Shown: positions 47,105 through 58,117 of the stretch, in pieces | Position numbering within the stretch: position 1 is the first letter of the stretch | Layout: every line of letters starts with the position of its first letter | Assembly (NCBI GenBank): GCA_902584365.1 | Contig: CACHZG010000003.1 | Span: 1 to 64,000 of the forward strand | DNA from: an uncultured Pelagibacteraceae bacterium | Lineage (GTDB): Bacteria; Pseudomonadota; Alphaproteobacteria; Pelagibacterales; Pelagibacteraceae | DNA: 64,000 nucleotides | Reading direction: 5' to 3' | The notes under the pieces: model-generated | Seen by the model: only the letters and a program-made list of their open reading frames with translations | The model's database searches: none | What the model was told of the DNA's origin: nothing | Position numbers and translations under genes: made by a program

Positions 47105-48370
47105 ATGAATATTGCAATTATAGGAAGTGGTGGAAGAGAACATGCATTATGTCAAAAATTTTCTGAGTCAAAAAAAATAAATAAGATTTTTTGTATACCA
47201 GGAAACGCAGGAACAAGCACTATTGCTACAAATTTAGAGACAAATCTTCTTAATTTTAAAAGTATAAAAAAAATAATTATCAAAAATAAAATTGATCTGG
47301 TAGTTGTTGGGCCAGAAATGCCTTTGGTTAACGGCATAGCAGATTATTTGAAAAAAGAAAAAATCAAAGTATTTGGTCCCACAAAATTTGCATCAAGATT
47401 AGAAGGATCAAAAGCATTTGTTAAAAGATTGTGCAGTAAGTTCAAAATTCCAACAGCAAAATATAAAGTATGTAAAAATTTTAAAGATGTTAAATTATTT
47501 TTAAAAAAAAATAATTTTCCAGTGGTGGTGAAGGCCGATGGTTTAGCTGCAGGTAAAGGTGTAAAAATTTGTAATAATAAGAGTGAATTAGACTCATTTT
47601 GTAAAAAAATTTTTTCAGGTAAATTTAAAACATCTAATAAGCTGGTTTTAGAAGAATTTATAAAAGGAGAGGAATTAAGTTATTTTGTTATTGTAGATAA
47701 AAAAACATTTATCTTTTTTGGATCTGCGCAAGACCATAAGAGAGTTGGTGAAAAAGATACAGGGCCAAATACTGGTGGTATGGGTGCTTACTCGCCTTCC
47801 CCTCTTTTGAACAAACATATTGAAAAAAAAATAATTAGTAGAATTATTAGACCGACCATAAAGGCGCTTAAAACTAAAAAAAATCCGTATACCGGTTTTT
47901 TATACGCTGGATTAATGATTAAAGACGATAATCCATATTTAATTGAATATAACGTAAGGATGGGAGATCCTGAGTGTCAAGTTATTCTACCGAGGTTAAA
48001 GACTGATTTAACTACAATAGTTTTAGCAGCTCTAAATAATAATCTATCAAAATTAAAAATAAAGTGGTCTACGCTGAAATGTATGACGATTGTATTATGC
48101 GCTAAAGGCTATCCAGGGAAGTACCAACAATCTAAGCCAATTAAAAATTTAAGAGGATTAAACTTAAAGAAAAATTTATTCGTCTTTCATGCTGGTACTA
48201 AACTAGTTGACTCAAATATAGTATCGAATGGTGGCAGAGTTCTTAATGTAGCGAGTATTGGAGCTTCATTCAAAAAAGTGAGATTAAATTTATTTAAATT
48301 ATTAAAAAAGATAAATTGGAAAAATGGATTTTTTAGAAAAGATATTGGATGGAGAGTAATTAAAAAATGA
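47105..48370 (+). CDS. purD: Phosphoribosylamine-glycine ligase
   Basis: Second step of purine synthesis. 421-residue ATP-grasp enzyme: IIGSGGREHALCQKF at the start, VVVGPEMPLVNGIADYL, PVVVKADGLAAGKGVKIC, the TGPNTGGMGAYSPSP loop and YNVRMGDPECQVILPRL. Glycine is its substrate, of interest because SAR11 cells are known to need glycine or serine. rsmD overlaps its end by 4 bp. Confidence 0.97.
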   Translation: MNIAIIGSGGREHALCQKFSESKKINKIFCIPGNAGTSTIATNLETNLLNFKSIKKIIIKNKIDLVVVGPEMPLVNGIADYLKKEKIKVFGPTKFASRLEGSKAFVKRLCSKFKIPTAKYKVCKNFKDVKLFLKKNNFPVVVKADGLAAGKGVKICNNKSELDSFCKKIFSGKFKTSNKLVLEEFIKGEELSYFVIVDKKTFIFFGSAQDHKRVGEKDTGPNTGGMGAYSPSPLLNKHIEKKIISRIIRPTIKALKTKKNPYTGFLYAGLMIKDDNPYLIEYNVRMGDPECQVILPRLKTDLTTIVLAALNNNLSKLKIKWSTLKCMTIVLCAKGYPGKYQQSKPIKNLRGLNLKKNLFVFHAGTKLVDSNIVSNGGRVLNVASIGASFKKVRLNLFKLLKKINWKNGFFRKDIGWRVIKK

Positions 48371-48924
48371 GAATAGTAAGTGGTAATTTAAAAGGAAAAA
48401 AAATTTTTTACAAAAAATCTATTAATACTCGCCCTCTCAGGGATCAGGTAAAGGAAAGTATATTTAATATAATAGATCACTCAAAACTAACCGAAGTAAA
48501 AATCAGGGAGTCTGAAGTTTTAGACTTATACTCTGGAACAGGATCTTTTGGACTAGAATGTTTATCTCGAGGATCAAAAAAAATTTACTTTATTGAAAAG
48601 GACAATTTTTCTTATAATATCTTAAAAAAGAACATTAAATTAACTCAGATGGAAAATAAGTCTGTCTGTTTTAATCTTGATGTAAACACTTTTTTAAAAA
48701 AAAACAAAAAAAAATTTGATATTATTTTTTTTGATCCGCCTTTTAAAAGTTTTGATTTTTTAGATATTATCAGAGTGATAAAAAAATTTTTAATGTATAA
48801 AGAAAATAATCTTGTGATAATTCATAGAGACACAAAAATAAAAGACACTTTCCCTGATTGCATTAAAATTTTTAAAACAAGTATATACGGGAGATCAAAA
48901 GTAATTTTTGGTACGATTATTTAG
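48367..48924 (+). CDS. rsmD: 16S rRNA (guanine966-N2)-methyltransferase RsmD
   Basis: 185-residue Rossmann methyltransferase. It opens with MRIVSGNLKGKK and TRPLRDQVKESIFNII, has the SAM loop VLDLYSGTGSFGLECLSRG and the catalytic DPPF in IIFFDPPFKS. Its last 30 bases overlap the end of the convergent pgi gene, the longest convergent overlap in the window. Confidence 0.95.
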   Translation: MRIVSGNLKGKKIFYKKSINTRPLRDQVKESIFNIIDHSKLTEVKIRESEVLDLYSGTGSFGLECLSRGSKKIYFIEKDNFSYNILKKNIKLTQMENKSVCFNLDVNTFLKKNKKKFDIIFFDPPFKSFDFLDIIRVIKKFLMYKENNLVIIHRDTKIKDTFPDCIKIFKTSIYGRSKVIFGTII

Positions 48925-50088
48925 TTTTTTCAAAGTTATTTTTTTAACTTCTTCGACTGCAGGTTGATCGAATGGATTTATTTTCATTTTACTTCCAATC
49001 AGAAATGTTTCTAGCATAAAATATGAAAATAATTCACTTAAAGTTTCCTCATTGATTGCACTAATCCTCAACTCTCTAAAGGGAATTTTTTTTCTTTTAA
49101 ATACATCAATTAAAGAGTCTTTTTGAATATAAGCAATTTCATTAATGCTTTTTTTGTTTAAATTTTTAAATTTATTACCAAAAAAATTTTTTTTTAGTTT
49201 TTCCTTTCCCTCTTTTTTATAACTAAAAATGTAAAATAGCTTATCTTTTGGACCGTCTAAATAAAGTTGTAGTAAACTATGGTGATCTCTTGGGGCGGGA
49301 GAAACTACAGGCAATAATCCTTTTCCTTTTTTGCCAAGACTTTCAGCAACAAGTTGTTGATACCAATAAAGAAATTCATTTAAAACTGGACAATAATTCA
49401 ATAATATTAAAGACCTATATTTACTATTTTTAAATTTATTTGCCATATCATTTGCCATTGAAATAAGATTCAATTTATTTTTTTTTGTCAGTGATATTTT
49501 GCCTTTATGAAAAGAATTTAGTTTTAGTCCCAGGAGGTATGATGGAAACATACCAACTTCTGAAAGAACTGAGTATCTGCCCCCAATTGAATCGTTGTGC
49601 TTAATGAATTCAATACCTTTCTTTTTTGAAAAAAAATTTAAAGGGTTATTATTCTTTCCTGAAATAATAATAGTATTATTTTTTTTTAAAAATCTTGAAC
49701 TTAATAAATTAGAAATTGATAATGTCTCTAATGTATTTCCAGATTTTGATATTAAAATAAATAAAATTTTTCTTTGCGATAATTTTTTTTTTATCTTATT
49801 TATTTTGAAATCATCAAGATTATCCAAAAAAATTACATCTTTCTTAATTTTGAATTGTAAAAAACTGTTTATTGCTTTTGTGCCTTGAACAGATCCCCCC
49901 ATACCAACTACTACGAGAGTTTTAAATTTTCTAAACTTTTTAAATTTTTCAAAGTTTAAATTATAATCTTTATTAAAATACTGAAAAAAATTAATATTTT
50001 TTTTTAAATTATTTGATAGAATTTTTTCTAAAAGCTTATCTGATTTTATAGATTTACAAAAATTATTGATATCTTTTATGTTTTTCAC
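48895..50088 (-). CDS. pgi: Glucose-6-phosphate isomerase (short form)
   Basis: 397 residues against about 550 in E. coli; similar to the shorter SIS-type forms. Motifs are VVVGMGGSVQGTKAINSFL, the SIS ISKSGNTLETLS, IGGRYSVLSEVGMFPSYLLGL, PRDHHSLLQLYLDGP and the C-terminal DQPAVEEVKK with the catalytic Lys region. Interconverts glucose-6- and fructose-6-phosphate. It overlaps the DUF3035 gene start by 4 bp and rsmD by 30 bp at its end. Confidence 0.9.
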   Translation of the reverse strand: MKNIKDINNFCKSIKSDKLLEKILSNNLKKNINFFQYFNKDYNLNFEKFKKFRKFKTLVVVGMGGSVQGTKAINSFLQFKIKKDVIFLDNLDDFKINKIKKKLSQRKILFILISKSGNTLETLSISNLLSSRFLKKNNTIIISGKNNNPLNFFSKKKGIEFIKHNDSIGGRYSVLSEVGMFPSYLLGLKLNSFHKGKISLTKKNKLNLISMANDMANKFKNSKYRSLILLNYCPVLNEFLYWYQQLVAESLGKKGKGLLPVVSPAPRDHHSLLQLYLDGPKDKLFYIFSYKKEGKEKLKKNFFGNKFKNLNKKSINEIAYIQKDSLIDVFKRKKIPFRELRISAINEETLSELFSYFMLETFLIGSKMKINPFDQPAVEEVKKITLKKLNNRTKNYF

Positions 50089-50405
50089 TTTTTAATATTT
50101 TTTAAAATTGTTTCCTCTGCAGAACTTTTAGTTCCACTATCTTTTACTTCACTTTCGCCAGAATTAAGAATACTTTGAATTTTGTTTTTGGTTTTGGTTT
50201 TATTATTTTTTTTCAATTCATCTGGCTCTGGTAATTCAAAAATTTCTGGAGGAGTTGTAAGAGGTTCCTTTTTTTCAACTAAAAATTCATCTGTTGATTT
50301 TATTTTTTCATTCCTCAATACTTTTCCTGCTTCCTCAAAAGTTCCGCAACTTATAAGAAAGAAATAAAAAGGCAAACTTATAATCAAAATTTTTTTAATT
50401 TTCAT
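50085..50405 (-). CDS. DUF3035 lipoprotein
   Basis: 106 residues with a lipoprotein signal (ILIISLPFYFFLISCG, lipobox LISC, C20). The motif STDEFLVEKKEPLTTPPEIFELPEPDE matches DUF3035, an alphaproteobacterial outer-membrane-associated family sometimes linked to the Bam complex. The remainder is short and lysine/serine-rich. It follows lspA, whose product would process it, with an 11-bp overlap. Confidence 0.85.
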   Translation of the reverse strand: MKIKKILIISLPFYFFLISCGTFEEAGKVLRNEKIKSTDEFLVEKKEPLTTPPEIFELPEPDELKKNNKTKTKNKIQSILNSGESEVKDSGTKSSAEETILKNIKK

Positions 50406-50877
50406 TTTTTTTAAAAATGTTAGACAAAATTAATAATAAAACCCCTAAAGTTATAAATATATCTGCAAAATTAAAAGTAAACCAATGAAAATTCTTATAA
50501 TGTAAATCTATAAAATCAGGTACCGCATTCAGATCAACCCTATCATAAAAATTACCAACTGCACCCCCTAAGATTAATGAAAAATAATATTTTTCACTCA
50601 TCGATAGCTTTTTGAACATAAATACAATGAAAATAATAATAATAAAAATTAAAATTGTTATTAGGTTGTAAAAAAAAGCATTACTTAAACTTAAAAGCCC
50701 AAAACCGATCCCGGTGTTCCAGACCAAATCAAAATTTAAAAAATCATTTATATAAATAGCATTATGTATTTCTGAATTTCTTAAGATCAAATTTTTTGTA
50801 ATTCTGTCAATTGAGAAAGAAATTAAAATAATTAAAAATGGACCGTAATTTTTTTTTAGTATTTCAATTATATTCAT
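50395..50877 (-). CDS. lspA: Lipoprotein signal peptidase (signal peptidase II)
   Basis: 160-residue membrane aspartic protease with four helices. The catalytic aspartates lie in GGAVGNFYDRVDLNAVPDFIDLHY and FTFNFADIFITLGVLLLIL. It cleaves prolipoproteins such as the DUF3035 protein encoded next. It starts one base after ileS; the ileS-lspA order is common. Confidence 0.96.
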   Translation of the reverse strand: MNIIEILKKNYGPFLIILISFSIDRITKNLILRNSEIHNAIYINDFLNFDLVWNTGIGFGLLSLSNAFFYNLITILIFIIIIFIVFMFKKLSMSEKYYFSLILGGAVGNFYDRVDLNAVPDFIDLHYKNFHWFTFNFADIFITLGVLLLILSNIFKKNEN

Positions 50878-50878
50878 T

Positions 50879-53608
50879 TTAAATAATTGGACAATCTTCT
50901 CTACTGCATCCTTTTTCCAATATTTTCCAACATCTTTGGCACTTATTGCCTTTAGCTTTATTTACCTCAATCTTAAACTCTACACCATTTGATAGTGCTC
51001 TTTCAGCTTTAGACGTTATGAAATATTCTGCTAAGTCAAGATTATCTAGTAGTTCATACTTTTCTCTACTTAATGTTAATTTAATTTCCGCTTCTAGACT
51101 TGAACCTATAACTTTTCTCGCTCTTTTTTCTTCGATAGCGACATTAACTTCTTGTTTTATTCTGAAAAGTTCAGCCCACTTTTTACTTAAAGTTTGATTA
51201 TTCCAACTTTTTGGTATCTTTGCAAAAAGACTTTCATGAACACTTTTTTTATCGTCTTTACTTATTAAACTAAAAATTTCTTCGGAAGTGAAAACTAAAA
51301 TTGGTGTAAACCATTTTAACAAACTTTCTAAAATAATATTTAAAACAACTATACAATTTTTTCTTTTCTTGGAGTTTAAATCATCGCAGTAAAGAACATC
51401 TTTTCTTATATCGAAATAAAAAGAAGATAGATCAACTGTACAAAAATTAAGTAATTCCTTGTATAATTTATGAAAATTATAATTTTGAAGATTTTTTTCA
51501 AAATCTTCACTTATTATAAAGAGTCTATATAAAATATATTGCTCTAGTTCCTCTAGTTCACTTATCTTGATTTTTTCAAAATCCTGCTTAACGAAATTAT
51601 CTTTTAAATTACCCAACATGTATCTAAAAGTATTTCTTATTTTTCTATATGACTCAGCATGTTGTGCTAAAATATCTTTATCTATTCTAAGATCTTCCGC
51701 GTAATCTGACGACACTACCCAAACTCTTAAAATATCTGCCCCGTAATTTTTTAAGATATCTTCAGGAGAAATTACGTTGCCCATTGATTTAGACATTTTC
51801 ATTCCTTTTCCGTCTACAACAAAACCATGTGAAAGTATGCTGTCAAAGGGAGCTTTCCCTCTTGTTCCACAGGACTCTAATAACGATGAGTGAAACCAAC
51901 CTCTATGCTGATCTGAGCCTTCTAAATACATATCTGCAGGCCATTTTAAATCTTTTCTTTTTTCTAAAACAAAACTATGAGTTGAACCACTATCAAACCA
52001 AACTTCAACGATGTCATTTAATTTTTCATAATCTTTAGTGTTATATTCGTCTCCTAAAAATATTTTTGAGTCATCAGTAAACCAACAATCTGAACCTTGT
52101 TTTTCATAAATTGAAGCTATTCTATCTATAACTTTTTGATCTCTTAAAGGTTCTTTAGTTTTTTTGTTTATAAATATTGGAAGTGGCACTCCCCAAACTC
52201 TTTGCCTGGAGACACACCAATCTGGTCTCCCTTCTACCATTGATAATAATCGGTCTTTTCCTTTTTTTGGATAAAATGTTGTTTCATTAATTGCCTTTAT
52301 TGCTTTATCTCTCAAATCTTTTTTTTGCATCGATATAAACCATTGAGGGGTAGCTCTATATATAAGTGGAGCTTTTGACCTCCAAGAATGGGGGTAACTA
52401 TGTTTTAATTTATCATCTTTAAGCAATTTTTTTTCTTCTTTTAATTTTTTTATAACAACAGGATCTGCTTTGAAAATATGTGTATTGGTAAAATATGGTA
52501 TTTCCTCTGTATATAACCCAGCATTATTAACGGTATAAAGTGAGGGAATATTATTTTTTAGACACAAATTAAAATCATCGGGTCCATGGCTCGGAGCGCA
52601 ATGAACAATGCCTGTGCCTTGTTCTAAATTTACAAATTCAGCATTAAGCATGGGTACGTCATAATTAAAATTCATTTTTAGAAAAGGATGGGAACATATT
52701 GTGTCAGAAAACGATAAACCTTTAAATTTTTTTATTATTTTATAGTTTTCAATTCCACAAGATTCAGTTATCTGACTTATAAGGTTACTTGCTACAACTA
52801 TTTTTTTTTCATTAAAATTCTCTAATTCATTTATCTCTAAAAGAGCGTACTCAATATTTTCATTGAATGCCAATGCTCTATTTGCCGGGATGGTCCAGGG
52901 AGTAGTTGTCCAGATAACAATATTAGCATCCTTTAAAAAATCCTCTTTAGTTTTTTTTACTTTGAAAGCAACATAGATAGTATTTGAAGTATGATCCAAA
53001 TATTCAACCTCAGCATCAGCTAACGCGGTTTTTTCAACAGTTGACCACAAGACCGGTTTAAATCCTTGATACAAGCTTCCGTCCATTAAGAATTTTCCAA
53101 GCTCTCTGACAATCTGGGCCTCGGCTTCAAAACTCATTGTGGAATAATAGTTATCAAAATCTCCAGTGACACCGAGTCTTTTGAATTCTTTGATATGTAC
53201 TTGTATCCATTTCTCAGCAAAATCTCTGCACTCTTTTCTAAAATCTTTAATTGGAACTTGATCTTTATTTTTTTTTCTCTTTTTATATTCTTCCTCAATT
53301 TTCCATTCGATTGGCAGTCCGTGACAATCCCATCCAGGAACATAAACTGAGTCTTTCCCATCCATTTGATGAAAGCGTGTAATCATGTCTTTTAAAATTT
53401 TATTATACGCTGTTCCCATATGAATATGTCCATTTGCATAGGGCGGCCCATCATGTAAAATAAATTTTTCCTTACCTTTAGATTTTTTTCTTAATTTATT
53501 GAAAATTTTACTTTTCTCCCATTTTTCTAAAATCTGAGGCTCTCTCATCGGTAGATTTGCCTTCATTGAGAACTTAGTTTGAGGTAATTGTATTTTTTCT
53601 TTAGACAT
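50879..53608 (-). CDS. ileS: Isoleucyl-tRNA synthetase
   Basis: 909-residue class I synthetase. The HIGH motif is seen in DGPPYANGHIHMGTAYN and the KMSKS motif in KGMKMSKSMGNVISPEDIL; the editing domain WTTTPWTIPANRALAF lies between. The C-terminal zinc-type Cys region reads CQRCWKILEKGCSREDC. The bacterial, mupirocin-sensitive-type length is normal. It overlaps ribF by 8 bp. Confidence 0.98.
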   Translation of the reverse strand: MSKEKIQLPQTKFSMKANLPMREPQILEKWEKSKIFNKLRKKSKGKEKFILHDGPPYANGHIHMGTAYNKILKDMITRFHQMDGKDSVYVPGWDCHGLPIEWKIEEEYKKRKKNKDQVPIKDFRKECRDFAEKWIQVHIKEFKRLGVTGDFDNYYSTMSFEAEAQIVRELGKFLMDGSLYQGFKPVLWSTVEKTALADAEVEYLDHTSNTIYVAFKVKKTKEDFLKDANIVIWTTTPWTIPANRALAFNENIEYALLEINELENFNEKKIVVASNLISQITESCGIENYKIIKKFKGLSFSDTICSHPFLKMNFNYDVPMLNAEFVNLEQGTGIVHCAPSHGPDDFNLCLKNNIPSLYTVNNAGLYTEEIPYFTNTHIFKADPVVIKKLKEEKKLLKDDKLKHSYPHSWRSKAPLIYRATPQWFISMQKKDLRDKAIKAINETTFYPKKGKDRLLSMVEGRPDWCVSRQRVWGVPLPIFINKKTKEPLRDQKVIDRIASIYEKQGSDCWFTDDSKIFLGDEYNTKDYEKLNDIVEVWFDSGSTHSFVLEKRKDLKWPADMYLEGSDQHRGWFHSSLLESCGTRGKAPFDSILSHGFVVDGKGMKMSKSMGNVISPEDILKNYGADILRVWVVSSDYAEDLRIDKDILAQHAESYRKIRNTFRYMLGNLKDNFVKQDFEKIKISELEELEQYILYRLFIISEDFEKNLQNYNFHKLYKELLNFCTVDLSSFYFDIRKDVLYCDDLNSKKRKNCIVVLNIILESLLKWFTPILVFTSEEIFSLISKDDKKSVHESLFAKIPKSWNNQTLSKKWAELFRIKQEVNVAIEEKRARKVIGSSLEAEIKLTLSREKYELLDNLDLAEYFITSKAERALSNGVEFKIEVNKAKGNKCQRCWKILEKGCSREDCPII

Positions 53609-54512
53609 TTATAGCTTTTATTATATCAATTTTTATTTGTTTTTTTAATTCTTCGATACCCTTAAATTTTTTTTCAGCTCTTAAAAATTTTAAAAAGCTT
53701 ATTTCAATTACCTTATTATATAAGTTTTTTTTTATTCCAAATATATTTACTTCTAATAATAAATTTTGACCATTAAATGTCGGCCGATATCCTATATTGG
53801 CTATTCCTTTTCTTTTTAGATCACCAAATTTAGCAATTACAGCATAAACTCCTAATTTGGGTGTTACATAATTTTTCATGCTTATATTGCAAGTTGGGAA
53901 ACCTATTTTTCTTCCCCGTTGTTTTCCCTTAATTACTTTTCCTTCTACAGACCAATTTCTTTTTAATAACAAATTAGCTTCTGTTATTTTTCCTGAGGAG
54001 ATTTTATGTCTTATAAGTGTGGAGGAAATAACTCTTCCATTCCTTTTTAAAGGAGCGGTAATAATTGTTTTATAATTAAATTTCTTTTCATTATTTTTGA
54101 GAGTTTTTAAATTACCCAATCTTTTTTTTCCAAATCTAAAGTTTTTACTAACAAAAACATACTTTGCATTAAAAGAATTAAATATAATTTTTTCTATAAA
54201 TTTTTCTGCTGAAGTATTTGAAAATTTCTTAGAAAACTTTATTATTTTTAAAAAATCTAAATTAAGTTTTTTTAATTGTTCTTTTTTTTGCTTAAGAATG
54301 TTAATACGATGGTTTTTTAGGTTCTTATTAAAAAACATTGAAGGTATTGGTTCAAAACTTATCAAACCAAAAGATGTTTTATTTTTTTTAGCTTTTTTTC
54401 TTGCTTGATCTATTACTCTTTGATGACCTAAATGTAATCCATCAAAATTGCCAATAGCTATTACAGAATTCTTAAACTTTTTTTTTATTTTGGATTTGTT
54501 TAAAATTTTCAT
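53601..54512 (-). CDS. ribF: Bifunctional riboflavin kinase/FAD synthetase
   Basis: Makes FMN and FAD. 303 residues: N-terminal nucleotidyltransferase domain with IGNFDGLHLGHQRVI and VFVSKNFRFGKKRLG and the SSTLIR motif, C-terminal kinase domain with GKQRGRKIGFPTCNI and LLEVNIFG. It precedes ileS, a common bacterial order, and overlaps the HAD gene by one base. Confidence 0.95.
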   Translation of the reverse strand: MKILNKSKIKKKFKNSVIAIGNFDGLHLGHQRVIDQARKKAKKNKTSFGLISFEPIPSMFFNKNLKNHRINILKQKKEQLKKLNLDFLKIIKFSKKFSNTSAEKFIEKIIFNSFNAKYVFVSKNFRFGKKRLGNLKTLKNNEKKFNYKTIITAPLKRNGRVISSTLIRHKISSGKITEANLLLKRNWSVEGKVIKGKQRGRKIGFPTCNISMKNYVTPKLGVYAVIAKFGDLKRKGIANIGYRPTFNGQNLLLEVNIFGIKKNLYNKVIEISFLKFLRAEKKFKGIEELKKQIKIDIIKAINV

Positions 54513-55318
54513 TACCAGTTTAATTCAAATTGAAAATAATTAATGAGAACATCATAATTTTTGATAACTTTCAGAATGTCGTTTTCATTATTAATTTCAT
54601 CCCTGTGAACGCCATGATATATAAATAATGAGTCTATGCCTAAATTATTTGCTCCTTTAATATCAGTTCTCAAATTGTCTCCAATTGCTAAAACTTTTTC
54701 TTTTTTATCAAAACACATTTTGTAAACTTCTTCGTATGGTTTACCGAAATATATAACTTCCCCTCCTAAACTTTCAAAAACTTCTGCGATTTTTCCTGCA
54801 CAATACTCTTCTTTTTTTCCTCGATGAACAATTAAATCTGGATTAGTACAAATCATTTTTTTTGAACTGAATTTTTTTAATAAGTTATGATAAAATTCTA
54901 AATTATTTTCATATTCATCGAAGAGTCCCGTGCAAAGAATATAGTCACAACTTTCTAGATTTGTCCTATTTTCTTTTACTTTTTCATAAATTGATCCATC
55001 TCTTTTAGGACCTAAGTGATAAAATTTTTTACCGTATGTATTTTTTGAAACTGCTATCATTGCAGCCTCACCAGAGGTAATTACATTTTTTAATAAATCA
55101 TCTTTCATTTTTATTTTTTTTAAAAAGTTAACTACCTTTAAACTTGGTCTAGGTGCATTTGAAAGAAACACGATTTTTTTTTTCATACTAATTAAATGAT
55201 CTACAGCCTTAGTAGCATTAGGATATAATTTTATTCCATCGTGCATCACTCCCCATAGATCGATAACAAAAGTATCGTAGAACAAAGCTATTTTTTCTAA
55301 ATGATCTAATTTTTTCAA
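54512..55318 (-). CDS. TIGR01459-type HAD hydrolase
   Basis: 268-residue class IIA HAD phosphatase. Motif I is FVIDLWGVMHDGIKLYPNA, motif II LSNAPRPS, the cap has the CTNPDLIVHRG block, and motif III/IV is KVLAIGDNLRTDIKGANNLGIDSLFI. It resembles NagD and nitrophenyl-phosphatase types; the substrate is unknown. In Alphaproteobacteria this gene often lies before ribF, as here. It diverges from groES across 141 bp. Confidence 0.88.
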   Translation of the reverse strand: MKKLDHLEKIALFYDTFVIDLWGVMHDGIKLYPNATKAVDHLISMKKKIVFLSNAPRPSLKVVNFLKKIKMKDDLLKNVITSGEAAMIAVSKNTYGKKFYHLGPKRDGSIYEKVKENRTNLESCDYILCTGLFDEYENNLEFYHNLLKKFSSKKMICTNPDLIVHRGKKEEYCAGKIAEVFESLGGEVIYFGKPYEEVYKMCFDKKEKVLAIGDNLRTDIKGANNLGIDSLFIYHGVHRDEINNENDILKVIKNYDVLINYFQFELNW

Positions 55319-55399
55319 ATAATTTACCTCTGGATCTATATATATAAGAAAAAAACCTCAAAAATACAGCATTTGGGTATAATAAGTTTTATATTATCT

Positions 55400-55427
55400 C
55401 TTGAAATTTTCCAAAAATATACCATAT
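55400..55427 (+). promoter_or_regulatory. Sigma-32 (RpoH) type heat-shock promoter of groESL
   Basis: CTTGAAA (55400-55406), a 14-nt spacer, then ACCATAT (55421-55427) closely matches the RpoH consensus CTTGAAA-N11-16-CCCATNT. It lies 32 nt before the groES start. I see no CIRCE inverted repeat (TTAGCACTC-N9-GAGTGCTAA), so control by RpoH rather than HrcA is likely. Confidence 0.7.
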
Positions 55428-55459
55428 CAAGCCTACAAAGAACTTTATAGGAGAAAAAT

Positions 55460-55756
55460 ATGAAATTTAGACCTTTACATGATCGAGTTTTGATCAAAGT
55501 ATTAGATAGTGAAGAGAAAACAGCTGGAGGAATTATTATCCCAGATACTGCCAAAGAAAAACCCCAAGAAGGTGAAGTAGTGGCTGTAGGCTCTGGCTCT
55601 CGAAATGAAGATGGAAAAATCACACCAATGGATGTCAAAATTGGAGACATAGTTTTATTCGGTAAATGGTCGGGAACTGAAGTAAAAATAGACGGTAAAG
55701 AATATAGTATTATGAAAGAGTCTGACATAATGGGAATTTCAAAAAGTAAAAAATAA
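55460..55756 (+). CDS. groES: Co-chaperonin GroES
   Basis: 98-residue cap of the GroEL chamber. [15 protein letters not shown] opens the protein, the mobile loop is [21 protein letters not shown], and the [21 protein letters not shown] end is typical. A clear AGGAG lies 6 nt before the ATG. groEL follows 18 bp later. Confidence 0.98.
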   Translation: MKFRPLHDRVLIKVLDSEEKTAGGIIIPDTAKEKPQEGEVVAVGSGSRNEDGKITPMDVKIGDIVLFGKWSGTEVKIDGKEYSIMKESDIMGISKSKK

Positions 55757-57433
<1,677 letters not shown>

Positions 57434-57439
57434 TTTCAC

Positions 57440-58117
57440 CTAAACAAAAGATTTTAAAAAAGGCTGTAGTTTTGCAGCCTTTTTTTTTGCAATAAATAAA
57501 CATGCATTTGAGCTTAATATCAAACCATCTTTAAGAACTCTTAAATTATTATCAGCCAAAGTTTTGCCTGTAGAAGTTATATCTGTAATGATTTCAGAAG
57601 AACCTATAAATGGATAAGTTTCAGTAGCACCAAGACTGGTTATTAATTTATATTGGGTAACGCCTTTAGAAATCAAAAAATCATTAGTTAAATTTGGATA
57701 TTTAGTCGCTACTCTCAATCTTGCATTTCTTTTAGATCTAATATCAAAAGATACCTCTTCAAGATCAGCGATCGTCTGCACATCTATCCAATCATCTGGC
57801 ACTGCGATAACTAAGTTAGCATTACCAAAATCAAGTTTTTTTTGAATATTTATTTTATTCTGTAAGTTTATATCAGACTCTTTTAAGAGATCTAACCCAG
57901 ATACGCCCATATCAAGAGTTCCGTCTCCTAATCTTTGAATAATTTCTTTAGCGTGAAGAAAAATAACCTTGATGTTACTTTCATTTTCAATTGTCCCAAA
58001 ATAATTTCTTTCTTTTTCACTTTGCAGGATCTTTAGTCCTCTATCATTGAAAAATGATATTGCTTTATCTTTTAATCGCCCTTTACTTGGTAAACCTATA
58101 GTAATTTGATCTTTCAT
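57440..58117 (-). CDS. hisG: ATP phosphoribosyltransferase, short form (HisG-S)
   Basis: First enzyme of histidine synthesis, joining ATP and PRPP. The 225-residue form lacks the C-terminal regulatory domain of long HisG and needs HisZ, encoded just upstream. Motifs: ITIGLPSKGRL, DMGVSGLDLLKES and the PRPP-binding LGATETYPFIGSSEIITDITSTGKTL. It overlaps hisZ by 4 bp. Its 3' end contains the groEL terminator. Confidence 0.95.
   Translation of the reverse strand: MKDQITIGLPSKGRLKDKAISFFNDRGLKILQSEKERNYFGTIENESNIKVIFLHAKEIIQRLGDGTLDMGVSGLDLLKESDINLQNKINIQKKLDFGNANLVIAVPDDWIDVQTIADLEEVSFDIRSKRNARLRVATKYPNLTNDFLISKGVTQYKLITSLGATETYPFIGSSEIITDITSTGKTLADNNLRVLKDGLILSSNACLFIAKKKAAKLQPFLKSFV
57456..57488 (+). 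terminator. groESL rho-independent terminator, lying inside the 3' end of hisG
   Basis: GGCTGT (57462-57467) and GCAGCC (57474-57479) form a stem with a 6-nt loop, extended by an A run before and followed by nine T (57480-57488). It would stop groEL transcripts. The same bases encode the C-terminal AAKLQPF of the convergent hisG, and the A/T symmetry means it could also work in reverse. Confidence 0.8.

Noticed and set aside
47078-47143. Longer start for the DUF2093 gene
   Set aside because: It would overlap the purD start, and the DUF2093 core begins after the ATG at 47077.
50395-53608. T-box or leader peptide before ileS
   Set aside because: ribF overlaps the ileS start, leaving no leader for a riboswitch.
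55319-55459. CIRCE operator before groES
   Set aside because: No TTAGCACTC/GAGTGCTAA inverted repeat; the RpoH-type promoter explains control.
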